The notes under the pieces: generated by a model
Told to the model about the DNA's origin: nothing
The model's database searches: none
What the model saw: only the letters and a program-made list of their open reading frames with translations
Translations under genes and position numbers: made by a program
From: Chelydra serpentina
Taxonomy: Eukaryota; Chordata; Testudines; Chelydridae
Assembly (NCBI GenBank): GCA_037349315.1
Contig: JBAIAC010000023.1
Span: 40,287,501 to 40,351,500, forward strand
Direction of reading: 5' to 3'
Length of the DNA: 64,000 bases
Shown here: positions 1 to 34,616 of the stretch, one piece after another
Layout of the letters: the number at the start of each line of letters is the position of its first letter
Numbering within the stretch: position 1 is the stretch's first letter

Positions 1-650
1 AGATCTTGACTGATTGACACACACACGCTGCTTGATAGCAAAGTAATGAACACAAGACTACAGTGCTGGCCGTTTGTATGTCATTCAGCCAGGCCAAGCC
101 AAGCCTTTTTTAAGTCTAGGTGAAGTTCTCACCAAAGCTGGGTGTAGCTTGCCAGGCTCAAGCATAAGCAGCTACCAGGACTCCAGTCAGGGAACAGTCT
201 CTGCCTGAAAGAAAGTTGCCACTGAAGCCGCCAGATCAATGACCCTCCTCAATTGGGGGGTTCTGCCCATTTACTACTGGGCTACAGGGTGTTGCCTTGC
301 AGAGTCATTTTAGAAAGCAGGGGTCTGAACGTGTTAGCAGCACTGCTGGCTACTGCAGCTGCAAACCCATTCTCTGCCCACGCCCAGTTGCAGAGAGCTG
401 CGAAATGAGGTGGTCTGCTGCTGGGAGCTGTGTCACAGTCCAGGAGTCCAGGGAGCTAGTGGCCAGGGGAGTGGTGCTGCCATTACTGGCAAGCAAGAGC
501 TGCACTGGCCCTCTTCACCTATCCCAGCCTGGGAAACTTTCAAGCTACTGGGCTGATAGGAGCCCTGACGTTTCCGGCAACGTAACGGCATTTCCAGGCC
601 AAAGCCTGTGTCCCAGCTCGGCTCCTTCGGGCCCCCATAACAGCAGCTCA
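1..650. other. Downstream flank of AP2M1, no gene recognised
   Basis: No exon-like coding similarity is visible. In human the next gene downstream is ABCF3 (recalled), but no ABCF3 coding sequence is seen here. A short CA run lies near position 18-27. Confidence 0.5.
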
Positions 651-672
651 CAGCCTCCTCTGTTCTACGTAC

Positions 673-678
673 TTTATT
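673..678 (-). terminator. AP2M1: Distal poly(A) signal AATAAA, AP2M1
   Basis: AATAAA on the minus strand (TTTATT on plus). Downstream minus-strand sequence includes GGCTGTGAGCTGCTGTTATG, a plausible GU-rich element. Confidence 0.55.
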
Positions 679-1333
679 AGGTTTAGAACTGGACAAATCA
701 CAAAGTGTACAAAATGGAGACCACACTATTCGAAGCAGAGGACTGTGGGTAGCAGCAGCATTTCTATAGACCCAGAAGCATTTGGTAGAAGTGTGGAGAG
801 GGCAGGCTGGGGCAGGGGGCTCTCACTGGCCAGCATGTTTCAGATTGCCAAGGACGGATCCTGTAGTTCACATCCTGGGTAGAGTAAGGATGACCTGTGC
901 CCACACCCGCTGGGATGGAAGAGGAGTTTCCAATCCACTGGAGGGCAGACTCTGGCTCAAGCCAGCATCAGGTGGGGGTAAGTGCTCCAAGGACCTGATA
1001 TGGGCTGTGAAATGCTGTGCCACCCACATACACACCAGCAAGAGTCTTAAACCCTCATCCTTTTTGGTCACAAACCTTCCCATGGAGGACACGATACTGA
1101 AGACTGCAAGGAAAAAAAGGGAGGTGGTGAGGCGTGGTGAGCTCACCACACCTAGGCGTCTCAGACTGCACAGCAACATCTACCACGACAGCAATAGCTA
1201 GTACAGGAGCCAGGTTAGCGTCAACTCAGATTTGTCCAGTCTATGGTTTTCAGGCCTATTCTACGAGTACATATGCACAAGAACTTCAAAAATACTAGGG
1301 TATGATGCAAGTAGCGAGACACCAACAGAAGAG

Positions 1334-1339
1334 TTTAAT
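1334..1339 (-). terminator. AP2M1: Proximal poly(A) signal ATTAAA, AP2M1
   Basis: ATTAAA on the minus strand, 308 nt after the stop codon. A TG-rich element, TGTTGGTGTC, follows within about 15 nt. This is a standard variant poly(A) signal arrangement. Confidence 0.55.
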
Positions 1340-1647
1340 GGTGGATGTTCCCTAGACCGATCCTAGGAGGATGGTGGTTAGACTAGTCCCTCCCCACCTT
1401 GGGACAGGAAGCAGGAGGCTAGCTATGCTCCTCCTGTGCATGGTCAGGTTCTGAACTTCAGCTGCCACTCTGGTGGTAATGGAGATCATAGACAGGAGAG
1501 AGTCCATTCCCGAGGTGAGCCACAGGGGCATAACTTCCAATCCGTGTGCAGAGGGGGCCAGACAGATGCTCTCTTTAAGTGTACTTGAAGACCAAGGAGA
1601 CTGGGAGGGTGGCTGGGGAAGAGAGGGAACCCGCCAGCCTCTTGGGG

Positions 1648-24195
<22,548 letters not shown>

Positions 24196-24221
<26 letters not shown>

Positions 24222-24255
24222 GATGGAACCTTAGTCTTCTCTTTCCATATTGCAT
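24196..24255 (-). other. Upstream ORF overlapping the AP2M1 start codon
   Basis: An ATG at 24253-24255 in the exon 2 leader opens a 19-codon frame that passes the AP2M1 start in another frame and stops at 24196-24198. A second ATG at 24246-24248 opens a five-codon ORF ending at 24231-24233. Both lie in transcribed leader if exon 1 splices to 24260 as modelled. A regulatory effect is inferred. Confidence 0.6.
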
Positions 24256-25067
24256 AAGACCTGAGAAGACAGAGGGAGCATTAGGCTTTTTGTATGGCAA
24301 TAAGTGGTGTAATTGTACAGCATTAGAGACTTTTCACAGCACTAAATTCTATCAGCTGGGAGATGAGCACAATGACTTGTGTATGTAGAGTCAGTCATTG
24401 TAAAGGGGAGAATTAGAGTTCGGACAGGTTTGTATTAAGGTACTAAACCTCTACATGAGGTTACAGGCTTGAATACATGGGATGCTGCATCCCACTTACT
24501 ACTCTGTCATCTTAAAGATTCTGCCAATTAGCCAGGTGGAAACTTTACACAAGCTCTGATGTGGCTTCTCAACTGATTAGTTGACCAGGCTCTGAGCGAA
24601 GCCCCAATTATTCAGGGAAGCCAACATTGATCTGTCCCTGACTCTCAATGCAGTGATAGCCAACAGCAGAGTTTATTTATTCATTCTGAAGTTTACTTAT
24701 GGGTGCACATTTTGTAATCTGAGTAAGCTAAGCCTAAGAGATGAACTTCCTAGTTAAGGTATTAATGGCACAGAATGACCTGTACTTTTCAAGCTCCTTG
24801 CTGCTGACATACTACTTGGCATTGCATGAAATTTTGGTGAAGCTCTGAGGATTTTGCCTCTTACAATTGTATTATGCTTGGAGCTCTAGATGTAGTAGCT
24901 GCATAAACTGAGGATATTCAAGCCCTTTAGCTTGAGTTGACAATTTAAGCTGTTCTTTTTAAATAAAAGAAAGTGTTGCCCAAGGGTTTCAAAGGAACCT
25001 TAGAAGTGTGACCAAGGCAGCAGTATCTACCCATTTTCAGAAACAGCCACAGCCCGAAACAATGACT

Positions 25068-25332
25068 CAGACCTGATCTATACTTAAATTGGAACAATCC
25101 AGCTGTGTCATTCAGAACTGTGAAACACTGTGCCCTGAGCACCGTAATTAGGTCAACCTAACTGTAGGTGTGGCTAGATGATTGAGCTCTTCAATAGAAG
25201 AATTCTGTAGACCTAGCTACCACCTCAGAGATGGATTAACTATATCAACAGAAATTCCCTTCCATTGATGTACGAAGCATCTACACTACAGCGGCTGCAG
25301 CAGGGTAGCAGTGCTGAGATAGTGTAGACATG
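25068..25332. mobile_element. Turtle-type MITE, near full length
   Basis: It opens CAGACCTGATCTATACTT and ends GATAGTGTAGACATGTG, matching the terminal pattern of the copy at 32627. The internal ATCTACACTACAGCGGCTGC and CTACCACCTCAGAGATGGAT blocks are typical of the family as I recall it. Confidence 0.65.
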
Positions 25333-25598
25333 TGTAGGCCTGAGAAGGATATATTGAAGAATGTGTCTCAACTAGGTGTTTACCCTTAAGTGTAATGAAA
25401 GAATGTTTATTCTGAAGTCTGATGAAACCTTGACTGACACTGGCTAATTTACTGCTGATCAATTTAGCCAGAGCAAACTACCAGGATTGCTGGAATGAAG
25501 AGGAGTGCCACACCCCCACCGTCTCACTCAAATTTAGTGATTTCTCCACCTTCTTAAAGGGAGAGTTAGAAATACGCCCCCCCCCCCCCCCAATACTG

Positions 25599-27050
25599 AT
25601 TCATAGATTCAGAGGCCAGAAGGGACCACTGTGATCATCTGGTTTGACTTCCTGTGTAACAGGCCATAACATTTCCCACCAAAAAATTCTTGAAGCGTAT
25701 CTTAAAATTAAATAAAATCCAGTCTTGTTTTAAAAATTGCACTGACGGAGAATCCCACCACGATCTGTGTAAGTTGTTCCAGTGATTCCTCTAACTGTTA
25801 AAAATTTACACCTTAGAGTCTAAATTTACCTAGCATTGATTTCCAGCCACTGGATTGTGTTGTATTTTTCCCCTGCTAGGCTGAAGAGCTTATTAAATAT
25901 TTGTTCTCCATGTATGTACTTGACTGATCAAGTCACCCCTTAACCTTCTTTGTTAAAATAAATAGATTCAAGGAGCTCAATCACTATAAATCGTGTTTTC
26001 TAATCCTTGAATTATTCTCACGGCTCTTCTCGGACACCTCTCCAATTTATCAACATCCTTCTTGAATTGTTGACACCAGAACTGAATATTGGACACAATA
26101 TTCCAGCAGCAGTCGCACCAATACCAAATACTGAAGTAAAAATTTACTCCTACTTGAGATTCCCCTGTTTATGCAGCCAAGGATTGCATGCAAGGATTAT
26201 TTATCCTTTCATGTTTCACTTTCTCCACACCATTCATTATTTTAGAGACTTTTATCATGTCCCTCCCCTTAGTCGTCTTTTCCAAATTGACCAGTCCCAG
26301 TCTTTTTAATCTCCCATCATATGGAAGCTGTTCCATACCCCTAATAATTTTTGTTGCCCTTCTCTGTACCTTTTCCAATTCTAATATATTTTTGGAGCTG
26401 GGGCGACCAAGACTGCACACAGTATTTGAGATGTGGGTGTACTACAGATTTATAATGTGGCATTATGATATTTACTGTCTTATTATCTATCCATTTCCTA
26501 ATGGTTCCTAACAGTTAGCTTTTTTGACAGCTGCTGTAGATTGAGCGGATGTTTTCAGAGAACTATCTGCAAGGAGTCCAAGATCGCTATCTTCAGTGGT
26601 AACAGCTAACTTAGACTCCCATCATTTTGTAAGGATAGTTGGGATTATTTTTTCCAATGTGCATTACTTTGCATTTATCAACACTGAATTTCATTTGCTA
26701 TTCTATTTCCCAGTCACCCAGTTTTGTGAGATCCCTTTGTAACTCTTCGCACTCTACTTTGGACTTAATTATCTTGAGTTATTTAGTATCATCCACAAAT
26801 TTTGCCACTTCACTGTTTACCTCTTTTTCCAGATCATTTATAAACATGTTGAACAGCACTGGTCCCAGTACAGACCCCTGGGGGGTCCCAGCTATTTACC
26901 TCTCTCCATTGTGAAAACTGACCATTTATTCCTACCCTTTGTTTCTAGCTTTTTAACCAGTTACTGATCTATGAGAAGACCTTCCCTCTTAATTCCATGA
27001 CTGCTTCAAGTCATGGCATCTTGGACACCACTAAGCCAAGACTGGATTAA
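25599..27050 (-). mobile_element. CR1 LINE fragment, 3' part with reverse-transcriptase ORF remnant
   Basis: CR1 oriented on the minus strand. The 3' end lies at 25599 (ATTCATAGATTCAGAGGCC). The minus strand at 26169-26420 still reads as the C-terminal part of the CR1 pol ORF (LEKVQRRATKIIRGMEQLPY and GRDMIKVSKIMNG). The upstream minus-strand sequence continues the pol region in broken frames. Truncated at the 5' end, as is usual for CR1, and inactive. Confidence 0.88.
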
Positions 27051-29114
27051 CACCAGGTCTCTACAGATACTAGCAAAATTTATACTGGAGAGGAATGCAA
27101 CTTTTTATATTGCCAAAAACCCTTGTGTAGAGGCAGTTATACTGGACTAAAAGTGTTTGCTGGCATAGCTTATTTTGCTCGGAAACAGATAAAGATATTT
27201 TACTGGCAAAAGCACTTTTGCTGCTATAAACTGCATCTATGAGTAAACTCTTTCTAGTATAGGCTAGGTTTAAGACTACCACTGGAAACCCAGCTGCTGA
27301 TTACAAATGTCATCTATCAGCTTTTACCCACTACATTTACCTCTAACGGAAAGAGCTACTCTACAGCACCTCACATGGTGCTTCTCCCTCACCACACACC
27401 AGAAACAATGCAATCTAAGATCCCAGACAGATTTGATGCCATCAGGAAAACGAAGAGTGGTGTAGAACTGCACTTCTGTATTGTAAGTACCTACAAAGCC
27501 AAACCCACGTACTGCAGAATTCTACTACCTACACTAATGACACAATAAGTTAAAGATGTCTAGCGGCAAGCCATGACCTTCATCCTTATCAAAGCTTCCA
27601 CTTTGCACTCAAAGTACAACAGTGCACAGAATGGAAAGTTCAGCAAGAAGAGTGTAATTTTGGCGACCCTAGACTCTACTCTGCACTTGCTGGTGACACT
27701 TCAAGTTTCCAAACTATTTGTTCTTTGAGAAAAGTGATCAAACGTTTTCCCCTCTACAGAACAGCTATTTGCCAGTGAATCCTCATGTGTGCTTACTGGC
27801 CTCACAGCCACTAAGAGGTTACCAGACTGAAGACAGTTTTTATCTATAACAGACAGCTGCTTTAATACAGATCCAGTTTCTGCAATGCAATTGTTTGCCC
27901 TCTTCATTCAATTAGCTCCTTCAAGTCATAGTATCCATTCTAACAGCTGCTCTTGTGGCTTAGTCCAGAGAGTAGTACAGCAAAGATGATAGCAGACAGG
28001 AGCCTCACAAACAGTCCCAAGAATGTCAATATGCAAGTATTTCACAGCTCTATACTTTGTTAACCAATGGCCACATGCTGTTCTTACCACCCATCCCAAG
28101 TAAAGGATAGCAATAGGCAACAAAAGGAAGGATACACTGAACTATATGTACATGGTGTTCCTAGAACACACCAAGAAAAGGAGCTGAATTATTCTGTCCC
28201 CTGCTTACCTCAAGGAGATCAGGAACAGAGGGGTCTAGAGATGACAAGTACAACTGGAAGCATGACAAGACTTCCATGGAGAGCGATTAAAAAAAAATAA
28301 TCAAGCCATAATTGGAAGAACGTATAAGATAGCAAATGTCGTGTATTATCTATGCTCAAAGCAATATTCAAATTCAAAAAGCCAATACATTTTAAAAGAG
28401 GAAACATTTACTCAATGCAGTTTTAGCCTAGGGAACTAATTGCTATGTGGTCGCATGCAGGAGAAAAGTTGGGCAGTTTTCTAGAAGGATTAGGCATTCA
28501 TATGGGGTAAAAGACCAACAAATTAGAACTGGGAATAAAATGTAAAACATGCTCAAAGACATTAGCTATTAAGAAATTTCCCCTGTGGACATGCTATTCT
28601 TATATACTTTTCTACTCAGGGGTTACTTGCATTTCCTGAGGTATCAAGTGACAAAGGTTATTGGACTTAGTGGGTTAGCCTGATCTGGTATGGAAGTTAC
28701 TTGTTTTTAAACCCATGCCTTTATAAGCTAGCAGGGTTCTGATAGTGATGCAGTGATAATACCTTGAATATGTAATGTACTAAGTATGTACAAACATGCT
28801 TCATCTGCCAAGCAGCAAGGTGGTATGATCCGAAAACAGGATAAGTGACTCAAGGCCACATTAAGTCAGAAAAGCTAGGATGCTTACTAATTCCTGTGGC
28901 ATATCCACTAGCTCATGATCTCTCTAACTTGGCTATTAACAGAGTATCTATTTTGCCCATTACTGTCTCAATAGGCAGCTACAATATCATCAGTAGGCTA
29001 CATGCACCATGTTTTGAACTATAACCTTTGGAAGTCACAGTATCCACAGGACCAATGATCTTTAGCAAGGTAACAGCACCCTGCCTACTGGGATGTAGAG
29101 CCTATAAACTATAC

Positions 29115-29872
29115 CAGTGGTTTTCAAACTTTTTTTCTGGAGACCCAATTGAAGAAAATTGCTGATGCTCACAACCCAATGGAGCTGGGGATGACGCGTT
29201 TGGGAGGGGCTCACAGTTGGGGCAGAGGGTTGGGGTGCAGGGTAGGGCCAGGGATAAGGGGTTTGGGGTGCAGGAGGGGGCTCTGGGTTTGGGGGGCTCA
29301 GGGCTGGGGCAGAGGATTGGGGTGCAGGAGGGTGTCAGGGCTCTGGGTGCAGGCTCTGGGGTGGGGCCAGGAATGAGGGGTTTGGAGTGCAGTAAGGGGC
29401 TCTGGGTTTGGGAGGGAGCTCAGGGTTGGGACAGGGGATTGGGGCACGGGCTTACCTCAAGCGGCTCCCAGTCAGCAGCGCAGCAGGGATGGTAAGGCAT
29501 GCTTCCTGCGTGTCCTGGCACCACGGACCACACTGTGCACCAGAAGTGGCCAGCAGCAGGTCCGGCTCCTAGGCGGAGGCGCACAAGTGGCTCCATGCAT
29601 CTTTCGCCTGCAGGCACTGCCCCCACCCCTACCCCAGGTCCCATTGGCCAGGAACGGGCCAATGGAAGTGCGGAGACAGTGCTTAGGGTGTGGGTAGTGC
29701 GCAGAGCCCCATGGCCCCCTGCCTTGGAGCTGGACCTGCTGCTGGCCGCTTCCGGGGCACAGCGCAGTGTCAGAACAGGTAGGGACTAGCCTGCTTTAGC
29801 CAGGTAGCATCGCCAACGGGACTTTTAACAGCCTGGTTCGTGGTGTTGAGACCTGCAGTTTGAAAACCACTG
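29115..29872. mobile_element. hAT-type transposon, 758 bp, perfect ends
   Basis: The 16-bp termini CAGTGGTTTTCAAACT and AGTTTGAAAACCACTG are perfect inverted repeats, and the flanking 8-bp duplication AACTATAC is identical on both sides. The interior has a G-rich repetitive part (GGGGTGCAGG-like units, 29210-29450) and a GC-rich part. No transposase frame is recognisable. Confidence 0.96.
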
Positions 29873-30042
29873 AACTATACCGTTCAGAAGATTAACATTT
29901 TCAGTGAGCATTGGGCTACTTCTGCATTAGCACGGCTAGATAGCCATGGTCAAGTTACGAAGTTTATGTCCACTGTTATTCATGATACTTGTGGTCCAGG
30001 TACACAGCTCCAGAACACGAAGTCAGAGGTCTTACACTAGGA

Positions 30043-30232
30043 CAGGCCTGCACAACTCGTAAAGACGTGAGGGCCATATTACTCCAAAGAAAAAAGCCGA
30101 GGGCCAGATGCGAGGAAAGTTGAGCAAAAAAATAAAATAAATAAATTTTTTTTTTTTTTTTTACCCAACCCCCTGCAGGCCGCACATAGAGTCTCCGCGG
30201 GCCACATGCGGCCCGTATGTTGTGCAGGCCTG
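30043..30232. mobile_element. hAT-type non-autonomous element, 190 bp
   Basis: Perfect 14-bp termini CAGGCCTGCACAAC and GTTGTGCAGGCCTG. The flanks CACTAGGA and CACTAGAA match at 7 of 8. The interior includes GAGGGCCA / GCGGGCCACA and a poly(T) stretch. Confidence 0.92.
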
Positions 30233-30689
30233 CACTAGAATAACCTTTTGCAACATGCTGGCAAGATTAGTCCAATTGCTATTAATTTGGCTAGTGCTGC
30301 TTGTTATCCACTCCATGTACTTTTACTGTTACTTAATATGTAATCAAGATGACAAGACAGTGTTGTATTTTACAGTAGAGACTTTGAACGTAGAGCAGAC
30401 AAAGCATCATATTAAAAACACCGATTCAGTGGACTACAGACACATTCCTAGATGCTTATGTAATTTGAACAAAAAGGTAGATCATATAAAACAAACAGCT
30501 CTCTCCACAGCTCACGTCAGAAGTCTCTACTCATTCTGCCTTCAATAAGTTTCCTAGAAAGAACATCCCAGCCTTAAAATTATTCTCCCTCTTAGGAATT
30601 TAATATGATTTACGATTATTAGACTATTTTTAGCTTGCCAAAGGAAACATATCTGTTTTGATGAGCATCAGGACCAGATAGAACTTTGC

Positions 30690-31256
30690 TAGGGCCCTAC
30701 CAAATTCATGGTCCACTTTGGTCAATTTCATGATTTCAGATATTTAAATCTGAAATGTCACAGAGTTGTAACTGTAGGGGTCCTGACTCAAAAAGGAGTC
30801 ATGGGGAGGTCTCAAGGTTATTGTAGGGGGGGTTGTGGTACTGCAACCTTTACTTCTGCGCTGCTGCTGGCAGTGGTGCTGCCTTCAGAGCTGGGCGGCC
30901 AGAGAACAGCAGCTGCTGGCTGGGAACTCTGCCAGCAGCAGCGCAGAAGGAAGGATGGCATGGTATGGTATTGCCACCCTTGCTTCTGTGCTGCTCCTTC
31001 AGAGCTGGGCTCTCGGTCAGCAGCTGCAGCCCTACAGCCACCCAGCTCTGAAGGCAGAGCAGAAGGGTGGCAATACTGTGACCCCCCAAAAAATCTTGTG
31101 ACCACCCCGGGCAATCCCCTTTTGGGTCAGGCCCACCAGTTGGAGAAACGCTGGTCTCCTGTGTGAAATCTGTATAGTGTAGGGTAAAAGCACACAAAAG
31201 ACTAGATTCGACGTCCATAACGCATTTTTCGTGGCCGTGAATCTGGTAGGGCCTTA
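30690..31256. mobile_element. MITE with TAGGGCCCTACCAAATTCA termini
   Basis: The left end TAGGGCCCTACCAAATTCA and the right end (reverse complement TAAGGCCCTACCAGATTCA) agree at 17 of 19. The flanking 8-mers AACTTTGC and AACATAAC match only partly. The middle carries repeated GCAGCTGC / AGAGCTGGG units. Probably hAT. Confidence 0.8.
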
Positions 31257-31724
31257 AACATAACAAACATCACACAATACAAGGCAAGGGTTCTTGAGAA
31301 TATGAAAAGCAAATCACAACCTCCCAGAAGATTGCTGAAGTCTAACAGCCATTCATGTAATATTCTGACCACCACCTTCATTTGTCTGAAATATTCACAT
31401 TAATGGCCTCAGGTTCTCACTTGTCTTTGTACAGTGAAACAATCCATTCTGTTAGTAAGAAGCCTAGATACTTAGAAGCTTGTCATCTTAGTCAAAATGT
31501 CAGCAGCCTTCACTACACTAGAGAAACTAGGACCCATAATCCAACACCAGTGCAGCTCTACTGGTGTCAGCAATGGTGAAGGCTGTAGCATAGACAGTAT
31601 TTAGGCAGTTCTGCCACCATGTTATCCAACACTACACAAAGCTGTTTGGTGGATTATAGATCTCAGTTTTCCTATCTATGATCCCTATATAGCCCCATTA
31701 CCACTAGGTCAGAGTGCCGTGCAA

Positions 31725-31917
31725 TCTTTAGTGTATTTAACCTCACAACAACCCTGCAAGGTAGGGATGCATCACTATTTCCATTTTACAGAAGAGGAAC
31801 CAAGAAGGACACTACTGTGACTTGCCCAAGGTCAGGAAGTCTGTGGCATAGCAGGGAAATGAACCCAGATCTCCGGTGTCAAAGGTCAGTGCCTTAACTA
31901 CTCAGTGCTTAGAACCA
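31725..31917 (-). repeat. MIR SINE, antisense
   Basis: Reads as the complement of MIR: CCTCACAACAACCCTGCAAG, CCATTTTACAGAAGAGGAAC, GACTTGCCCAAGGTCAGGAA and GAACCCAGATCTCC, ending GTGCCTTAACTACTC. A well preserved old element. Confidence 0.85.
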
Positions 31918-32626
31918 TGGGATGTGTCTGCACAAAAGAGCTTAAAAGCTTGCATGCCTTTTTCCATAAGTAAATAAGTGGGATGTAAAGCACAAACAGC
32001 ATGTAGTGGTTAAGAAAAGCAGGGAACACAGTTTAGTTAACTGAAACATTGCTATATTTCGTGACTCATAGCTGTTGAGTCAGGAGGCCCCCATAATGAA
32101 AAATTCAAAATGGAGCTGAAGCAAGCTGCTATGCACAAAGCAGAATGACTCAGTCAGAATGAGCAATCCTGTTACTGGGAAACAATCCGCCTGGAGTGAC
32201 TCATGTTCTGTTCTTCTCTTTACACTTCCAGGCTTTTCAAGGTAGCTTGGCCTATGCAGGCCCTATACTTCCTCAGATTTAGCGCCCAAGAGAGGTGCAA
32301 GATTAATGGCTCACCTCTTGAGCTTTAACAACCTACAATACAAGTTATTTATCCTGAAGAATCTTGAAGCAAAGGCCAGCTATGCTTTTTCTCCATCAGA
32401 AGCAGATTAAGGAGACCTTTAACCTGAAGAAAGAGCTGTGAAAATGTGGTTCCAATCGGCTACTGTGAATGCAGTTACTACTGTTATGTGCGACAAGCCT
32501 GAACCTAGAGCTGCCTGTTCTGTAAAGATGTTACAATCCTCGCCCTCCTCCCCAGCTACAGTACAGATGTGTTTATTCTAGTCTCCAACAGGTACTGTGA
32601 CAATAGGCTCCGTCTGAAGGAACGCT

Positions 32627-32919
32627 TAGGCCTAGTCTACGCTAGAAATTTAGCTTGATCTAGCTACGTTACTCAGGGGTGTGAAAAAATTCACACACGA
32701 GCGCCATAGTCAAGCCTGCCTCTCCCCCGATATAGACACGGCTAGGAAGATGGAAGAATTCTTCCATCAACCTATCCACTGATGCTCAGGGAGGTGGATT
32801 ACCTACATCAACAGAAGAACTGCTTCTGTTGATGTGGGAAGCACCTATGCTATGAGCACACTATAACAGCATAACTGCATCACTGCTACTATAGCGTCCA
32901 CAGTGTAGACATAGCCACA
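32627..32919. mobile_element. Turtle-type MITE
   Basis: It starts TAGGCCTAGTCTACGCTAG and ends CCACAGTGTAGACATAGCC. Internal GGGAGGTGGATTACCTACAT and TGTTGATGTGGGAAGC segments belong to the same family. The end motif CAGTGTAGACA is repeated directly after it, so the exact right boundary is uncertain. Confidence 0.65.
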
Positions 32920-33214
32920 GTGTAGACAGCCATACTCTGTTAAGTCACAGGAGTTTTGAGGGTCAGTCACATGTCAGTTTCTGTATAGCAGCGTTCAATT
33001 AACAGGAACCAGACCTTTTTCAAACCTTCAGACCCAACACATGTCTAGAGACTTACCATCCCTCATAGTTAACAGCAAGTTACTTGGCAGAGATACTCCA
33101 ACTAATCCCTCTACAATTCAATACAACTACACCCAACAGTGAACACAGCTGAATGCATCCAGAGAAATGCTAGAATTCAAAGGTGGGAAACAATGTAATG
33201 TTCTTAGTCCTTCG

Positions 33215-33450
33215 TAACTACTTATAGATTGTTAAAACCAGAAAGGCCAAATTAGACTAGATCTAATTTCCTGTTTAACACAGATGAGAATTTAATCTGT
33301 ATTAAACCTAATAATTTGCGACTGACTAAAGCAACTTCCAGTAAAGCATTCATTCTAGATTTGATGCCATGAGGAGGGGGGAAATCCACCACTTTCATTA
33401 GTGATTTATTAACTGTTGCAATACTCTTTCTGAAATTTTCCTAGTGGTCA
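33215..33450 (-). mobile_element. CR1 LINE 3' fragment
   Basis: Follows the same 3'-end order as the copy at 25599: ATAGATTGTTAAAACCAGAAA, then TCTAATTTCCTGTTTAACAC, then GGAAATCCACCACTTTC. Strongly diverged. Confidence 0.6.
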
Positions 33451-33929
33451 TTGCCAGCTCCAGCGGGGCAGGGATGGGGTGTACTTTAGCTCTGTATTAC
33501 TGTTTTAGACTTTTCAGTTTAGCCACTCTCCACGTTCTAGAAGGGCACAAGGCCTCACTGGGAAACCTTAACTCTGCATTAGAGTTTTGGGGCATTTAGT
33601 GTCCTTGTTTTTAAAAAGTGATCTCAGTATACCCTATGCTCCCCTGCCTCCTCCCACTTCTCCTGGCTCCTTCTTGGCCATTACCCCTGCCAAAGACTCT
33701 ACTGGTGTGTTTTAGCCCCTTCACAATCTTTGTCATCTGTCTCTACTTTCCCAGCACAGCCTGGTTCTTCCCCAAATCTGAGCCTAATGTACTGGGAAGA
33801 GGCTCTATACAACCATCTGCAGCATAGGTGGATCAGAGAGATGTGAAGTGACCCCCTTCATTTCATTGAGATGTCTGAACAGAACACCCAGTGAAGAAGA
33901 ATACAGACCAACAATAGCTCAGAGGTGTA

Positions 33930-33984
33930 ATCCTGTTCTTTTTGCTGACACAGACTAACAGGGCTGCTACTCTGAAACCTGTCA
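33930..33984 (+). repeat. Fragment of the AGACTAACA..GCTGCTACTCTGAAACC repeat
   Basis: CTGTTCTTTTTGCTGACACA then GACTAACAGGGCTGCTACTC resembles the tail of the fold-back element at 38341-38383. Just downstream, a 17-bp piece (AGTAGGTGTTCACATCC) occurs at 33993 and 34021. Confidence 0.55.
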
Positions 33985-34470
33985 CTTGTCTCAGTAGGTG
34001 TTCACATCCTAGGTGTTCCTAGTAGGTGTTCACATCCCCTCCCTGGGGCATTAGTACCCCAGCTAACACATGGAGGAAGAAGAGGGGTTAAGACCTCCAG
34101 ATTCCCAGCTCACACATGGGGGTCGCTGCCCGCCCCAGGGATACAGGTCACGATTTGTCCTATTCTCCCTCCCACACCACCACCCCGTCAGGCCAGGCCA
34201 AAGGGATCAGGGAAGGGACAGTAGCTTCAAATGGGAAGGGAGAATGTGGTGCTGACAAGTACTCTTCCTAACCCCCCTGCAACCTACTTACAGCCTCATA
34301 CCCTACTCCCCTCACCCCAAACATCCCCTATCCTGAGGGCACCCCCCCACACACACACCTCTTATAGCAGAGTGAAAATGAAGACACCACCATTCAGTAC
34401 ACTAATTCCCTCCATTTCTCTAGGAAGAAATTAGCAGCTTTCAACTCACTCCCAATCCCAGGCTCTAAAC

Positions 34471-34616
34471 CAGTGCTACTTGCAGCCTAATCAGCACACA
34501 GCTGCAACCCATTAGACATCCTCAGAGCCATACAGGTAGTATTGTGTGGATGCAGCCCACATAACCCAGACAGCTGCATATGCAGCCCACAATGGTAAAT
34601 AGGTTGAGAACTATTG
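34471..34616. mobile_element. Short hAT-type element, 146 bp
   Basis: It begins CAGTGCTACTTGCAGCC and ends GGTTGAGAACTATTG. A perfect 8-bp duplication, CTCTAAAC, flanks it. The termini are diverged, but the duplication is clear. Confidence 0.82.

Larger units (their letters stand above)
655..1647 (-). other. AP2M1: AP2M1 3' untranslated region (maximal extent)
   Basis: The region runs from the stop codon to the last credible poly(A) signal. An ATTAAA at 1334-1339 is followed on the minus strand by a TG-rich stretch (TGTTGGTGTC), which would give a 3'UTR of about 330 nt. A canonical AATAAA at 673-678 is also followed by TG-rich sequence and would give about 990 nt. Both ends may be used. The sequence does not show which one dominates. 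Confidence 0.6.

Noticed and set aside
1..650. Possible start of ABCF3, the expected downstream neighbour
   Set aside because: No ABCF3-like coding sequence or CpG-rich promoter is visible in this flank. It likely lies left of the window.
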